Assembly: GCA_019308905.1 (NCBI GenBank)
Contig: JAFDHF010000023.1
Span: 1 to 64,000 of the forward strand
Source: Deltaproteobacteria bacterium
Lineage (GTDB): Bacteria > Desulfobacterota > BSN033 > WVXP01
Length of the DNA stretch: 64,000 nt
Direction: 5' to 3'
The notes beneath the pieces are model-generated. The model had not been told where the DNA came from. It saw nothing but the letters and a program-made list of their open reading frames with translations, and did not search any database. Position numbers and translations under genes: made by a program. Shown piece after piece: positions 43,319 through 52,155 of this stretch (positions within the stretch are counted from its first letter, which is position 1; every line of letters begins with the position of its first letter).

Positions 43319-44527
43319 ATGGGAGTTGGATCCCGATGGGCACGGTTGGTTTCCACCCTGACTCGGAAGAGATCCTTGTCCGTTCCGGCTGCTGGGGAGA
43401 AGGCCCTGGTCCTTTCAGGGGGAGGAACCAAGGGCATTTTTCAGGTGGGGGCTCTGGAATATCTTGTCAGCGAGAGGAAAGAGTGGTTCAGGATCGTCTG
43501 CGGCGTCTCCGTTGGGGCTCTCAACGCCATGATGGTGGCCCAGGGGGCCGACTACTTCGAGAGGCTGAAGGCGCTCTGGATCCGCCAAGCCGAAACAGGC
43601 CTCGAGATCATCCAGGATCGTTTCACCCTTGCCGCCAAGGTCCTCGGCGCTGTTCTCCCAGGGGGGATCCTCTACCACAGGCTGGGGGAGATAGACGGCA
43701 TCCAGGACAATACCAAACTCCGCGAGACAATCGACGAGAACGCTCGAGAGCTTCAGGAGAACCTGAGCAAGACGGGAACCCACCTGAGAATAGGTGTGGT
43801 CTCTCTCCAAACCGGGAAATACTACGCCCTGGATCCCGGCGATAAGACTCTGGCCCCTTATACCACCGAAATCGTCCTTGCCAGCACCGCCATCCCTATC
43901 GTCTTTAGCCCTGGCCGCTTCCCCTACGATGGGTCCAACCAATGGATAGACGGAGGGATAAACCAGGTGACCCCTATTGAGGATGCCCTTGAAGTGGCCG
44001 AATCTCACCGGGTTCCTCTCTCAGAGGTCATCGTAATCACTACTGCCCCCTTGGAAACGGAACCGACCTCCCGGGAGTTCAAAGGCCTCGTTGACATCGG
44101 TGTCCGGGTGGAACACATCCTCTCAACCCAGATCGAAAGGCAGGGGTTTGGGATTTTCCAACTCCGAGACGCTCTTTTCCAGATTCGCGAGTCGTTCGAA
44201 ACCCTCCCCTCCCGTAAAAGGGCAGCACTGGAGGAGATCTTCAAGAACGCCCTGGGCGACCATTACGCCTTCCTCATGCGGCGCCGTTCTATTAGGATAA
44301 GGGTCATCCACCCGGATCCGGCCATGTGGAGGCCCTTTCGCGAGGGGATCAAGGATCGCTATCCTATCGGAGAGACAGTGGATTTTTGGAAGGAGTTTCC
44401 CCAAACCCTGGACCGGAGTGAGAAGCGTCTCCATCTGGCTTACGAGTTCGGTCGTTTCATGGCGAGGAGTCTATTCGCCGGTCAAGAGCCCGGTGGGTCT
44501 GCCACAGGGAAACCCGCTGAAAGATAG
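43319..44527 (+). CDS. Patatin-like phospholipase
   Basis: A 402-residue lipid acyl hydrolase. The oxyanion loop is ALVLSGGGTKGIFQVGALEY. The nucleophile is Ser64 in VCGVSVGALNAMM, and the catalytic Asp is in WIDGGINQVTPIEDALE, completing the Ser-Asp dyad. The C-terminal 150 residues are extra (EHILSTQIERQGFGIFQLRD; RSIRIRVIHPDPAMWRPFRE) and unlike short patatins. No signal peptide is present, so it acts in the cytoplasm or on the inner membrane face. Confidence 0.85.
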   Translation: MGVGSRWARLVSTLTRKRSLSVPAAGEKALVLSGGGTKGIFQVGALEYLVSERKEWFRIVCGVSVGALNAMMVAQGADYFERLKALWIRQAETGLEIIQDRFTLAAKVLGAVLPGGILYHRLGEIDGIQDNTKLRETIDENARELQENLSKTGTHLRIGVVSLQTGKYYALDPGDKTLAPYTTEIVLASTAIPIVFSPGRFPYDGSNQWIDGGINQVTPIEDALEVAESHRVPLSEVIVITTAPLETEPTSREFKGLVDIGVRVEHILSTQIERQGFGIFQLRDALFQIRESFETLPSRKRAALEEIFKNALGDHYAFLMRRRSIRIRVIHPDPAMWRPFREGIKDRYPIGETVDFWKEFPQTLDRSEKRLHLAYEFGRFMARSLFAGQEPGGSATGKPAER

Positions 44528-44593
44528 TCCTCCGCTCACCATCTCCTTCTGCCTGGAGGCTTTTCCAGAGTGCCCGCCTTTTTTCCGGAAAGA

Positions 44594-44890
44594 CTAGAGG
44601 TGCTTGGCAATATCGAAGAGAGTGGCCACCAGGAAATAACGCAGGAATATGATGGCCAGAATCGCGATGATCGGGGAGACATCGATTCCGACACCCCTGA
44701 CGGGTAGGAATCTGCGGATCCGCCACAGAACCGGATCGGTGAGCCTGGAGAGGGTGCTGACGATCGGATTCCTCGGATCAGGGCTCACCCAGGAGAGTAC
44801 GGCTCTGGCAATGATGATCCACATGTAGATGCTCAGAACCACGTCGAGAATCTTGGCAACGGCAAAGAGAAAATTCGCCACAACGTACAT
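44594..44890 (-). CDS. YggT-family membrane protein
   Basis: A 98-residue protein from ATG 44890, which has GGGAGGCGGTG upstream. Two hydrophobic parts are seen, FLFAVAKILDVVLSIYMWII and SPIIAILAIIFLRYFLVATL, separated by SWVSPDPRNPIVSTLSRLTD and PVLWRIRRFLPVRG, which is the family pattern. YggT proteins are implicated in osmotic tolerance and division-site functions, but the mechanism is unclear. It is last in the run after pgeF. Confidence 0.85.
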   Translation of the reverse strand: MYVVANFLFAVAKILDVVLSIYMWIIIARAVLSWVSPDPRNPIVSTLSRLTDPVLWRIRRFLPVRGVGIDVSPIIAILAIIFLRYFLVATLFDIAKHL

Positions 44891-44943
44891 CACCGCCTCC
44901 CACTGCCCCCGGGCTCGGCCCGAGGAAACCTTAATATACCATC

Positions 44944-45756
44944 TTATTTCAACATAATAAAGGCCATCTGCCTCCCTGTCATCTCCCCGTCCCTCCGATA
45001 CGAAAAGAAGAGGTCCTCTCTGCACCGCGTACAGATATCGAACCATACAATGTTTCCCTCCAAAATGCCGGAGTCCGTCATGAGGTCGATATTGGCCCTC
45101 TGGAGATCTAGCTTCCACCGGCCCGAACCCGAAGGCCTAGCCCAGTGGTCCCAGCGGTGCTCCTCCAATGTGAAGGAGGACCGCAATGATTCGTCTACCT
45201 CATAACAGCATGGGCCGATGGAGGGCCCCACCGCAGCCAGAAGACACTCGGGGCGCGCGCCGAATCTTTCCCTGAGCAGACCGACGGTCTTCCCGCAGAG
45301 GTTGAGAGCCGTCCCTTTCCACCCCAGGTGGACCGCCGCAACCGTCCGATGGACCGGATCAAGGAGAAGAAGGGGCAGGCAGTCGGCGGTCAGCACGGCG
45401 ACGGCAACACCCGGCCTGTCGGTAACCATGGCATCACAGGGGGCTCCTGCAAAGCCTTCTGGAGAGGCAGAGTCGATCACCAGGATATCGTCTCCGTGTA
45501 TCTGGCGGGCCGTAACCAGGGCCCGAGAGGAAAACCCGAATGCCCGGGTGAGAATCTCCCGGTTTTTCTTGACATTTGCCTCTTTTTCTCCACTGCTCAT
45601 GCCGAGATTTAGGGAATCAAAGGGAGCCGGGCTGACTCCGCCCTGCCGGGTCGAAAAGGCATGAACGACCAGACCCGTGGCCTCGAAATGGGCCGCCCTG
45701 AAAAAACCAAGTCCCCCTCCGGTCCGGAGGGAAGAGATACCGCATCTTCTGGCCAT
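44944..45756 (-). CDS. pgeF: Laccase-domain (YfiH/PgeF-like) protein
   Basis: A 270-residue protein of the DUF152 family. The N-terminal FSTRQGGVSPAPFDSLNLGM is diagnostic. Zinc-site residues are His in VTARQIHGDD, Cys in LTADCLPLLLLD and His in AAVHLGWKGTALNLCG; most family members have HAGWRG at the last. VGPSIGPCCYEVDESL and DICTRCREDLFFSYRRDG follow. The family is linked to purine nucleoside phosphorolysis and editing of peptidoglycan precursors. It follows rluD by about 80 bases, an association common in many genomes. Confidence 0.9.
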   Translation of the reverse strand: MARRCGISSLRTGGGLGFFRAAHFEATGLVVHAFSTRQGGVSPAPFDSLNLGMSSGEKEANVKKNREILTRAFGFSSRALVTARQIHGDDILVIDSASPEGFAGAPCDAMVTDRPGVAVAVLTADCLPLLLLDPVHRTVAAVHLGWKGTALNLCGKTVGLLRERFGARPECLLAAVGPSIGPCCYEVDESLRSSFTLEEHRWDHWARPSGSGRWKLDLQRANIDLMTDSGILEGNIVWFDICTRCREDLFFSYRRDGEMTGRQMAFIMLK

Positions 45757-45838
45757 GGGTCCTAGCTATCCCCTGTGCTCTTTCAACAGAAGAGGCAGGC
45801 TCCCGAGCCTCGAGGGAGCGCAGCCCACCAGGAGGCGC

Positions 45839-46789
45839 CTAACCCCTCAGGGCTTCGATGAGTTCTTCCATATCGCGGGCCAGAGGGGCATGGAACTCCA
45901 TGGGCTCTCCGCTCCGGGGATGGAAGATACGGAGGCGGGAGGCATGGAGCGCCTGCCTGCGAACCCCCTCTGCGATCTTTCTGATCTCTGGATCCTCGAT
46001 CCGCCTCAGATACCTCTTCCGGCAGTAGACAGGATCCCCCAGAATAGGATGGCCCGTAGAAGAGAGATGGACCCGGATCTGATGGGTCCGGCCGGTCCTG
46101 GGAAAAATCTCGAGGACCGTGAAGTACCTCAGGACCTCGACAACCCTCCACCTGGTCAGAGCGTCTCTCGGCTTCCGGGTGTGAATGGAAAAGATCCCTC
46201 TCTTGCTGGGATGCCTCCCCAGGGAAGCCGTGATGAGCCCCTCCTGCTCGGAAGGATGCCCACAGACCACCGCGAGGTAACGCTTCTCCACCAGGCGGCC
46301 CTTGAACTGCCGGGCCAGCGATTCATGGGCCGAATCGTTTTTCGCCGCAACGATCACACCCGAAGTATGACGGTCGAGACGGTGGACTATTCCCGGCCGG
46401 AGCACCCCGTTGATGCCCGACAGATCCTCACAGTGAAAGAGCAGGGCATTGACCAACGTCCCTGAAAAGACCCTCGGGGCCGGGTGGACCACCATGCCGG
46501 GGGCCTTGTTAACCACGACGATGTCGCTGTCTTCGTAGAGAATGTCCAGGGGGATCTCTTCGGGTTTCGCCTCCAAGGGACGTGGAGCGGGCAACATGCA
46601 GGCTACTCGGTCTCCAGGCTTGACCCTGGTCCCTGCCTTTACACGCCGGTCATTGACCAGGACAAGCCCGGCCTCGATCAACTGTTTTATGCGGGATCGT
46701 GACAGAGAGAGACCCTGCTGTTGAAGAAATCGGTCCAGCCGCCTGCCCATCTCCTCCTGGGAGACCTGAAAAGCCAGGGACCTCTCCAT
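45839..46789 (-). CDS. rluD: 23S rRNA pseudouridine synthase RluD
   Basis: A 316-residue RluA-type synthase. The S4 domain lies at residues ~15-70 (RLDRFLQQQGLSLSRSRIKQ). The catalytic domain has Asp in GIVHRLDRHTSGVIVAAKND, IVVVNKAPGMVVHPAP, the arginine and histidine in PRTGRTHQIRVHLSSTGHPI and LGDPVYC. In E. coli the enzyme modifies helix 69 (U1911, U1915, U1917). The ATG sits 8 bases after the selA stop, so it is likely in the same operon. Confidence 0.9.
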   Translation of the reverse strand: MERSLAFQVSQEEMGRRLDRFLQQQGLSLSRSRIKQLIEAGLVLVNDRRVKAGTRVKPGDRVACMLPAPRPLEAKPEEIPLDILYEDSDIVVVNKAPGMVVHPAPRVFSGTLVNALLFHCEDLSGINGVLRPGIVHRLDRHTSGVIVAAKNDSAHESLARQFKGRLVEKRYLAVVCGHPSEQEGLITASLGRHPSKRGIFSIHTRKPRDALTRWRVVEVLRYFTVLEIFPRTGRTHQIRVHLSSTGHPILGDPVYCRKRYLRRIEDPEIRKIAEGVRRQALHASRLRIFHPRSGEPMEFHAPLARDMEELIEALRG

Positions 46790-46797
46790 GGAAACCT

Positions 46798-48219
46798 TCA
46801 GCCCCCTTGCCCCACCGCCTCGACCAGGGCGTCCACGAGGACGGGAAACTCTTCCTCTCGGATAGTCCTGAGATCGAGGAGGAGTTCATCCCGTCGAATC
46901 CGGGCGATGACCGGCGGCCGGTGCCGCCTCAGCCTCTCTTCCAACTGGCTGGATGAGAACGTCTCGGATCGAACAGAGACGACCCGGGTCGGTAGTTCTT
47001 CGAGTGGACAGGCTCCACCCCCGACCTGAGAGGTCTCGTTCCGGACCGCGGTTTCAACGGCCCCTCCCAATCTCGAACGGATCTTCCTCTGGAGGCTCCG
47101 GGCTTTCCGGTTCAGTTCCTTTGGAGACACGGTCAGCATGGCCAGAGTGGGGATCTCCGCGAGAGCCCTCTCCCTGTCCAGGTAGAGGCGGAGAGTCGAC
47201 TCCAGGGCGGCCAGGGTGAGCTTGTCGATGCGAAGAGCACGGTTGAGAGGGTTGGCCCGCACCCGCCGGATGACCTCTTTCCTTCCCAGGATGATGCCCG
47301 CCTGGGGACCGCCCAGGAGTTTATCGCCGCTGAAGGTGACGACATCGATACCTGTTTCCAAAGAATCCTGAACCATGGGTTCTGCCCCGAGGCCGTACCG
47401 GGCGAGATCCACGAAACAGCCGCTGCCCAGGTCCTCCATCACGGGGATTCCCCGCTCCCTCCCCAGATCGACCAGATCCCTTCCGGCGACCTCGGAGGTG
47501 AACCCCACGATCCTGAAATTACTCGTATGAACCTTCAGAAGAAGAGCCGTCTCCTGCCCGATGGCCCTATGGTAGTCCTCGATATGGGTCCGGTTCGTTG
47601 TCCCCACCTCTACCAGGCGGGCCCCGCTGCGACGCATTACGTCAGGGATCCTGAAGGCCCCTCCGATTTCAACCAGTTGGCCCCGGGAGACGATCACCTC
47701 TTTCCCCTCGGCCAGCGTGTTGAGGACCAGCAGGACAGCGGCGGCATTGTTGTTCACCACCAGGCTGGCCTCGGCTCCGGTGAGGTTACACAGGAGCTCG
47801 TCCACATGAACATAGCGAGACCCACGCTCTCCCTTTTCCAGATCGTATTCGAGGTTTGAAAAACAACGGGAGACTTCCTCCAGGTGGGCGACGGCATCCG
47901 AACAGAGAAGAGACCTCCCCAGGTTGGTATGGATCACCACGCCTGTTGCGTTGACCACCCGGCTCAGCCGTCTTGCCACCTGCCGCTCCATGGCCTCTCT
48001 CAGATAGGGCATGAGTTCCTCCACGGAGAACCTGGCCCCACCAATCCACCCAGGTTCAGGAGAAGTCAGAATCCTCTGCCGAACGCTCTCCAGGGCAAAA
48101 CGGACCGCCTGCACAACGACGCCCCGAGAATATTCGGCAACCCACCCAGACACTCGTGGATCGGCGAGAATCTCGTCCACCTTGGGGATTCGGCTCAGGA
48201 GTGCTCGTCTATCCTCCAC
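46798..48219 (-). CDS. selA: L-seryl-tRNA(Sec) selenium transferase SelA
   Basis: PLP enzyme of 473 residues that converts Ser-tRNA(Sec) to Sec-tRNA(Sec) with selenophosphate. Landmarks are VVNATGVVIHTNLGRSLLCS, NLEYDLEKGERGSRYVHVDE, VVNNNAAAVLLVLNTLAEGK, KVHTSNFRIVGFTSEV and the PLP lysine in VTFSGDKLLGGPQAGIILG. GTG 48219 is the start, behind AGGAAGGAAC. It overlaps the stop of the upstream radical-SAM gene by 11 bases. selB, selC and selD are not in this window. Its presence in the operon that holds fdhE and the TGA-containing metallophosphatase gene supports selenocysteine use by this organism. Confidence 0.95.
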   Translation of the reverse strand: MEDRRALLSRIPKVDEILADPRVSGWVAEYSRGVVVQAVRFALESVRQRILTSPEPGWIGGARFSVEELMPYLREAMERQVARRLSRVVNATGVVIHTNLGRSLLCSDAVAHLEEVSRCFSNLEYDLEKGERGSRYVHVDELLCNLTGAEASLVVNNNAAAVLLVLNTLAEGKEVIVSRGQLVEIGGAFRIPDVMRRSGARLVEVGTTNRTHIEDYHRAIGQETALLLKVHTSNFRIVGFTSEVAGRDLVDLGRERGIPVMEDLGSGCFVDLARYGLGAEPMVQDSLETGIDVVTFSGDKLLGGPQAGIILGRKEVIRRVRANPLNRALRIDKLTLAALESTLRLYLDRERALAEIPTLAMLTVSPKELNRKARSLQRKIRSRLGGAVETAVRNETSQVGGGACPLEELPTRVVSVRSETFSSSQLEERLRRHRPPVIARIRRDELLLDLRTIREEEFPVLVDALVEAVGQGG

Positions 48220-49570
48220 GCGTTCCTTCCTGCTCCGTGATGTTTGGACGGGTCGGTGTCAGAAGGGTCCTGAGAATCTTAAACCAGTTCATCCGAATGA
48301 AGCGGGTAGGCCACTGGAGCTCATCCTTCCCGCAAAGGGTAGCCGTACCCAGAGACCCGAAGCGGACCGCGAGTCTCCGGAGCTCTCCTTCCCGGTCCTC
48401 GGGCTTTGTCCTCTCCACAACCCGGTCGATCTCGTGCATCAGCTGAACGGCCTGCTGGATTCTTTCTTCTATAACGCGGGCCTTGTCCTGGCCCACAAGA
48501 CCGTAACGCGCCTTGATGCGGTTCAATCTGAGAGCCGCCTCATAGGTACTGTAAACAATCTCGTCCCTGGTCATCCATTCCGTCTCGTAGTTGAGCATGT
48601 ACTTCCAACTCGGAGACATAAGAGCCTGCCTGTGCTCCTCTGCAGTCCTGTAGTAGAGCCTGTATCCGAACTTTTCGGGGTTCTCAAACACCATGCTCCC
48701 CGGATCGAGAAAGGGCGCCATGGGCGAAACGAAGGGGATGAGCCTGTGCCCCGCTCCAAACCGTTCCAGGAGATTCCGGCAGTACTCAACCGTATCCAGA
48801 ACAGACCCATAGGTCTGGCCGGGAAGTCCTGTCATGAAGAACAGATCTATACGCCTGCAGCCGAGATCCAAGGCGTCTTCGATCATCCTTTCCAGGGATC
48901 CATTGTCGTACTTTCTCCCGAAACGCCTCCGGATCTCTTCGTCGTGTGATTCCGGGGAGATCTCGATGTTGAAATTGGGAACCACCTCGGCAATCCTCTC
49001 GAGCTTTCCCCTGGAAGGAGGCCTGAAGAACTCAAAGGCTATGTGATTCTTTATCCTTCTCTGCTTCAGTGCTGAGAGGAGCTCAAACCCATATTCCCTG
49101 CCCGCCTGGAATATGTCGCCGATTATCATGACCGGAGCATTGAGATGGTCCATACTATCGAAGATATCCCGAGCCAGCAGCCGGGGGGAACGATAGGCCA
49201 CCCCCTTGCGGCATGCCACGGCCCTGTATGTATCCGCCGACCCCCCACATGTCCTGCACCCGTGGACACAACCGCGGCAGGTGAAGACCGCCGTCACGGG
49301 GTAGGTGAACCAGTTGAAAAAGGGTTCATACCCGAAGGGGTCGAGATAGCGAACCACCTTTTTCATGACGTGACGGTAATCGATGGTAATGTTATCGAGA
49401 TTGTCGGGAACATATGACAGGGGATTGACGCGGACCTCGCCGTTCCGGTCCCTCCAGGAGAGATTGGGCACCCCCGCCAGGTCTCCCCCTCCCTTGAGAG
49501 CGTCCAGCAGGCAGCGGAGGGGCTCCTCCGTCGAATCGCCCCGGGCAACAAAATCTATCTGGGGATAACG
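48209..49570 (-). CDS. Radical-SAM enzyme, C-terminal part of a broken B12-binding/radical-SAM gene
   Basis: From about 49567 downward the frame reads YPQIDFVARGDSTEEPL, the usual end of a cobalamin-binding half. The radical-SAM core follows: FTCRGCVHGCRTCGG holds the Cx3Cx2C cluster ligands, then INIEISPESHDEEIRRRFGR and DLFFMTGLPGQTYG. The first start codon in frame is GTG 49471. The upstream half of the gene is in another frame (see next entry), so the fused protein cannot be made from this sequence as given. The function of the family is unknown to me. Its position directly upstream of selA, overlapping it by 11 bases, places it in the selenium operon. Confidence 0.7.
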   Translation of the reverse strand, partial: RYPQIDFVARGDSTEEPLRCLLDALKGGGDLAGVPNLSWRDRNGEVRVNPLSYVPDNLDNITIDYRHVMKKVVRYLDPFGYEPFFNWFTYPVTAVFTCRGCVHGCRTCGGSADTYRAVACRKGVAYRSPRLLARDIFDSMDHLNAPVMIIGDIFQAGREYGFELLSALKQRRIKNHIAFEFFRPPSRGKLERIAEVVPNFNIEISPESHDEEIRRRFGRKYDNGSLERMIEDALDLGCRRIDLFFMTGLPGQTYGSVLDTVEYCRNLLERFGAGHRLIPFVSPMAPFLDPGSMVFENPEKFGYRLYYRTAEEHRQALMSPSWKYMLNYETEWMTRDEIVYSTYEAALRLNRIKARYGLVGQDKARVIEERIQQAVQLMHEIDRVVERTKPEDREGELRRLAVRFGSLGTATLCGKDELQWPTRFIRMNWFKILRTLLTPTRPNITEQEGTRGG

Positions 49571-49920
49571 TGGGGGTGATGGTGCTTTGCCACCTGCGCC
49601 AGGGCCAGGGCGCCCTGCACGTGGGCCATCCAGTGAAGGTCGAGCCCGAAGAGCCTCGGGTTCAGGGAGGTGATGAGCTTTTCGGCGTCAAAATGCTGAC
49701 GCTTCAGCATTCTAAGCGCCACATTGACGATGCGGACCCGAAACCCGTGCCTCTCCAGGTATTCCGAAAGGCTGACAAACCCTATTGGATAGAACTCGAA
49801 AATAGGGGTGGAAGGGACAACGTCGCTGATGGGGCCGGGCATGACGGGTATCTTCCTGAAATCGTAAAGGCTGGGAGGATGGAGAAGAACGAGGTCGAGC
49901 TTTGAACTCACGAGAAACAA
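49555..49920 (-). pseudogene. B12-binding N-terminal part of the broken radical-SAM gene
   Basis: This frame encodes SKLDLVLLHPPSLYDFRKIP, then FEFYPIGFVSLSEYLERHGF and LFGLDLHWMAHVQGALALAQ, the N-terminal cobalamin-binding domain of B12-dependent radical-SAM proteins. It ends with AKHHHPHVIPR and TAG. The adjoining radical-SAM frame resumes at YPQIDFV. A stretch that in such proteins bridges these motifs (about 15-20 residues with a VVxGGxS-like core) is missing and the frame is shifted. A small deletion that is not a multiple of three explains both. It is a genuine inactivation or an assembly fault. TTG 49920 or GTG 49911 is the start. Confidence 0.65.
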
Positions 49921-49959
49921 TCCCTAATCCACCGGCAAGAGGGCAGGCCCGATCCCCTC

Positions 49960-51144
49960 TCACTCAGATTTGTTCCCTGCCGCCCCCTCGGACCTGGCTG
50001 CTCTGGGTGAGGATGCCTTCTCAGCCGCTGATATCTGCTCGAGATAGGGCTTCAAAATCTCTCCGCACTCGGCATCTCCAGGAACGCTGTCGACCAGGGG
50101 GACGATCCGGTTTCTTATCTCGTTGTAACCCTGATAGAGGCCGATTATCCTTTCGGTCTCCACTCTCCGGCTTTCAAGGACCTCCCTTCTCCTCCTTGTC
50201 TCGGCAGGATTCTGGAGGGGCTGTCTGGCCAGGGCTTTCAGCTGGGTCTCGATGTGCTGGAGTCGGTCCCTGAGCATAGCCCTCGTCGTAACATTGACAA
50301 AGGGACGAGAGGGATCACGAAGGGCGATGTCCACCCTGCCGAGATACCGACCTTTCTTGCCGACATGAAGGACCATCGTCCTGCCGATTATTCGGGGATA
50401 GCTGAGATTGATGCCCGAGCGTCCCCCCACGATCACATTGATACCTCCAACCTTCCTGGCCAGTTCGAGATCCCTCGTGTACCCCAGATGGCTCAATAGG
50501 ATGACAAAATCGGTCTTCTCCGTGAGGGTCGAGACCATCCGCCGTGCAGTCCTGAAAGGGTCGAGAACGGCGAGTCCTCTGAACCGATCTCCCTCCCCCC
50601 CTTGAATCTCGGGGAAGAGTCCGAATATACCCACCCTCAAGCCGTCGACCCGTTTTATGATGTATGGTTCGAAAAGCTCCGCCCCTGACCTCGCATCGAC
50701 CAGATTCGAACTCACCGCAGGAAACTCGGCCCCCTTCATGATTTCAAGAAGCTCTTTCTTACCGAAGAGGAGGTCGTTCTCGCCGATGGTGACGGCGTCG
50801 CACCCGATGTTGTTGAAAGCTGCAACCACGGCCCTCGCCTTGAGGTTCAAAACGGTCTTCCGGCCCTCTGATGGAGGTCTTGCCAGGGGCGGAAAGAAGA
50901 GACCTCCCCCATCCAAGATGAGGAGAGTCTTCGGTTCTCCCTTCCACTTCTTGATCACCGTCGCGCGCCTGACCAGGCCGCCGATCTTCTTATGGCCTCA
51001 AGTAGGGCAGGGCTCAACCTGCCCGATGATATCGCTGCTGTAAACGATGGCAAACTCCACTGATCCCCGGCGGGCCTGGGCGTGCGCCGTCAGAAACAGG
51101 AACAGGGGAAAAACCGCGATGATCAAGACAAGCAGCCGCTTCAT
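49960..51144 (-). CDS. Metallophosphatase/5'-nucleotidase-like protein, candidate selenoprotein with in-frame TGA (C-P-T-U)
   Basis: Reading from ATG 51144, which has AAGGAGAGGAACCT in front, gives a signal peptide (MKRLLVLIIAVFPLFLFLTA) and mature start RRGSVEFAIVYSSDIIGQVE. Then comes PCPT-TGA-GHKKIGGLVRRAT. The TGA at 51000-50998 is codon 49. Beyond it the frame is open for 345 more codons and clearly the same protein: LLILDGGGLFF, FNNIGCDAVTIGENDLLFG, VILLSHLGYTRDLELA, then a coiled-coil tail. Relatives I recall have EPCGC...GGLARRA here, so the TGA falls on a redox-type cysteine position. A GGTC-loop hairpin starts 23 bases after the TGA. The metal ligands of classic nucleotidases are mostly lost (DxH is DII, GNHE is GEND). 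Without Sec insertion only a 48-residue peptide is made. Confidence 0.75.
50961..51000 (-). promoter_or_regulatory. Candidate bacterial SECIS element in the metallophosphatase gene
   Basis: Minus strand: TGA (51000-50998), 23 bases, then GCCT-GGTC-AGGC. The GGTC tetraloop (50974-50971) equals the loop of E. coli fdhF SECIS as I recall it. A 3x3 internal loop and three further pairs extend the stem. Confidence 0.6.
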
Positions 51145-51270
51145 AGGTTCCTCTCCTTGGAAGACCACACCCTCTGGTTAACCATCTCCGTAACCTACCT
51201 ATGCCACGAGCTCTCGGCGGTCTTTCTCGGGCATCCACCTCCTGCCGGCCCTTCCACGGCAATGGGATCA

Positions 51271-52155
51271 CTATCCGATCTCCAGAAAGGGCATCGAGCC
51301 TCTCTGATATCCCTCCTTTTGGGCCAGCACATCGAGATGAAGGGTTCCCACGTATTCCAAGAGCGGAAATACCTTACGGTCCATCTTACTCGAATCGAGA
51401 GTCTTGATGTACCGGCCGCACTCGTCACAGACATCGACTCTGACCGTGTCATCCCCTTCAACAAAGAGGTACCTGTGGGCCTGAGGATCCTCCCTCCCGC
51501 AAAAGGGGCACCCCAGACGGAGCCCCCGCCACCTGTATCCGCAGAGAGAGCAGATCCACATCCTCCTGCCCTCCTCGCCGGAAAGCTCCGACATGATAGG
51601 AGGGGACCCGCAGATGGGGCAGATTCCCTTCCTCCAATCCCGGTGGTCTTGCCCGGCCGCCAGGTGGAGGGCCAGCTCTTCCATGAAGGGCTGGATACTC
51701 GCTCGCGCCAGGAAGACAAGCACATCCCGGCTCAACCCAAGGGACGACGAGACCTCATCGGTGTATGGAGTTTGGCTGAGCGTCATCTCTCCCAAGAGCC
51801 TGCCCAAATCGATCCTCCTGGTCCTCATGGCCTTGTCGATCTCATCCACGGATTTCCGGAGGACTCGGTTCTGCTTCTTTGCGAGTCCGCGGAGAGAGCG
51901 GAAGAGCCCCTTTGCGCTCTCAAGCTCCAAGGGGATCTCCTTTCCAAAGAGGAGGGGAGGGGTTTCCCCCTCCTGGAACTCCCCTTCTATGTCTGCCGAG
52001 AAAGCCTCTCCGTGAAGCCTCTTCCTGGCCTTGAGCTGTTCCTTCAACAATGCCCCGCAAAACTCCAAGAGTTCAGCGTGGCTCGGCCTCATGGCCACCA
52101 GGGCTTTCACCCTTTCGTCCAAGGCCGTTAGATCCTCTGTAGATCCCCTTGGCAT
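51271..52155 (-). CDS. fdhE: Formate dehydrogenase accessory protein FdhE
   Basis: Accessory protein needed for formate dehydrogenase activity, about 294 residues. The C-terminal half has four CxxC pairs that bind iron in the family: GICPICGSPP, WICSLCGYRWRG, LGCPFCGRED and VCDECGRYIK. RTRRIDLGRLLGEMTLSQ and ASIQPFMEELALHL match the N-terminal domain. ATG 52155 is taken; GTG 52167 is four codons earlier. It lies downstream of the fdhAB terminator with its own promoter and directly upstream of the TGA-containing metallophosphatase gene. Confidence 0.9.
   Translation of the reverse strand: MPRGSTEDLTALDERVKALVAMRPSHAELLEFCGALLKEQLKARKRLHGEAFSADIEGEFQEGETPPLLFGKEIPLELESAKGLFRSLRGLAKKQNRVLRKSVDEIDKAMRTRRIDLGRLLGEMTLSQTPYTDEVSSSLGLSRDVLVFLARASIQPFMEELALHLAAGQDHRDWRKGICPICGSPPIMSELSGEEGRRMWICSLCGYRWRGLRLGCPFCGREDPQAHRYLFVEGDDTVRVDVCDECGRYIKTLDSSKMDRKVFPLLEYVGTLHLDVLAQKEGYQRGSMPFLEIG

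Noticed and set aside
49555-49560. TAG in the B12 gene as a pyrrolysine codon
   Set aside because: Reading through gives unrelated sequence; the radical-SAM half is in another frame.
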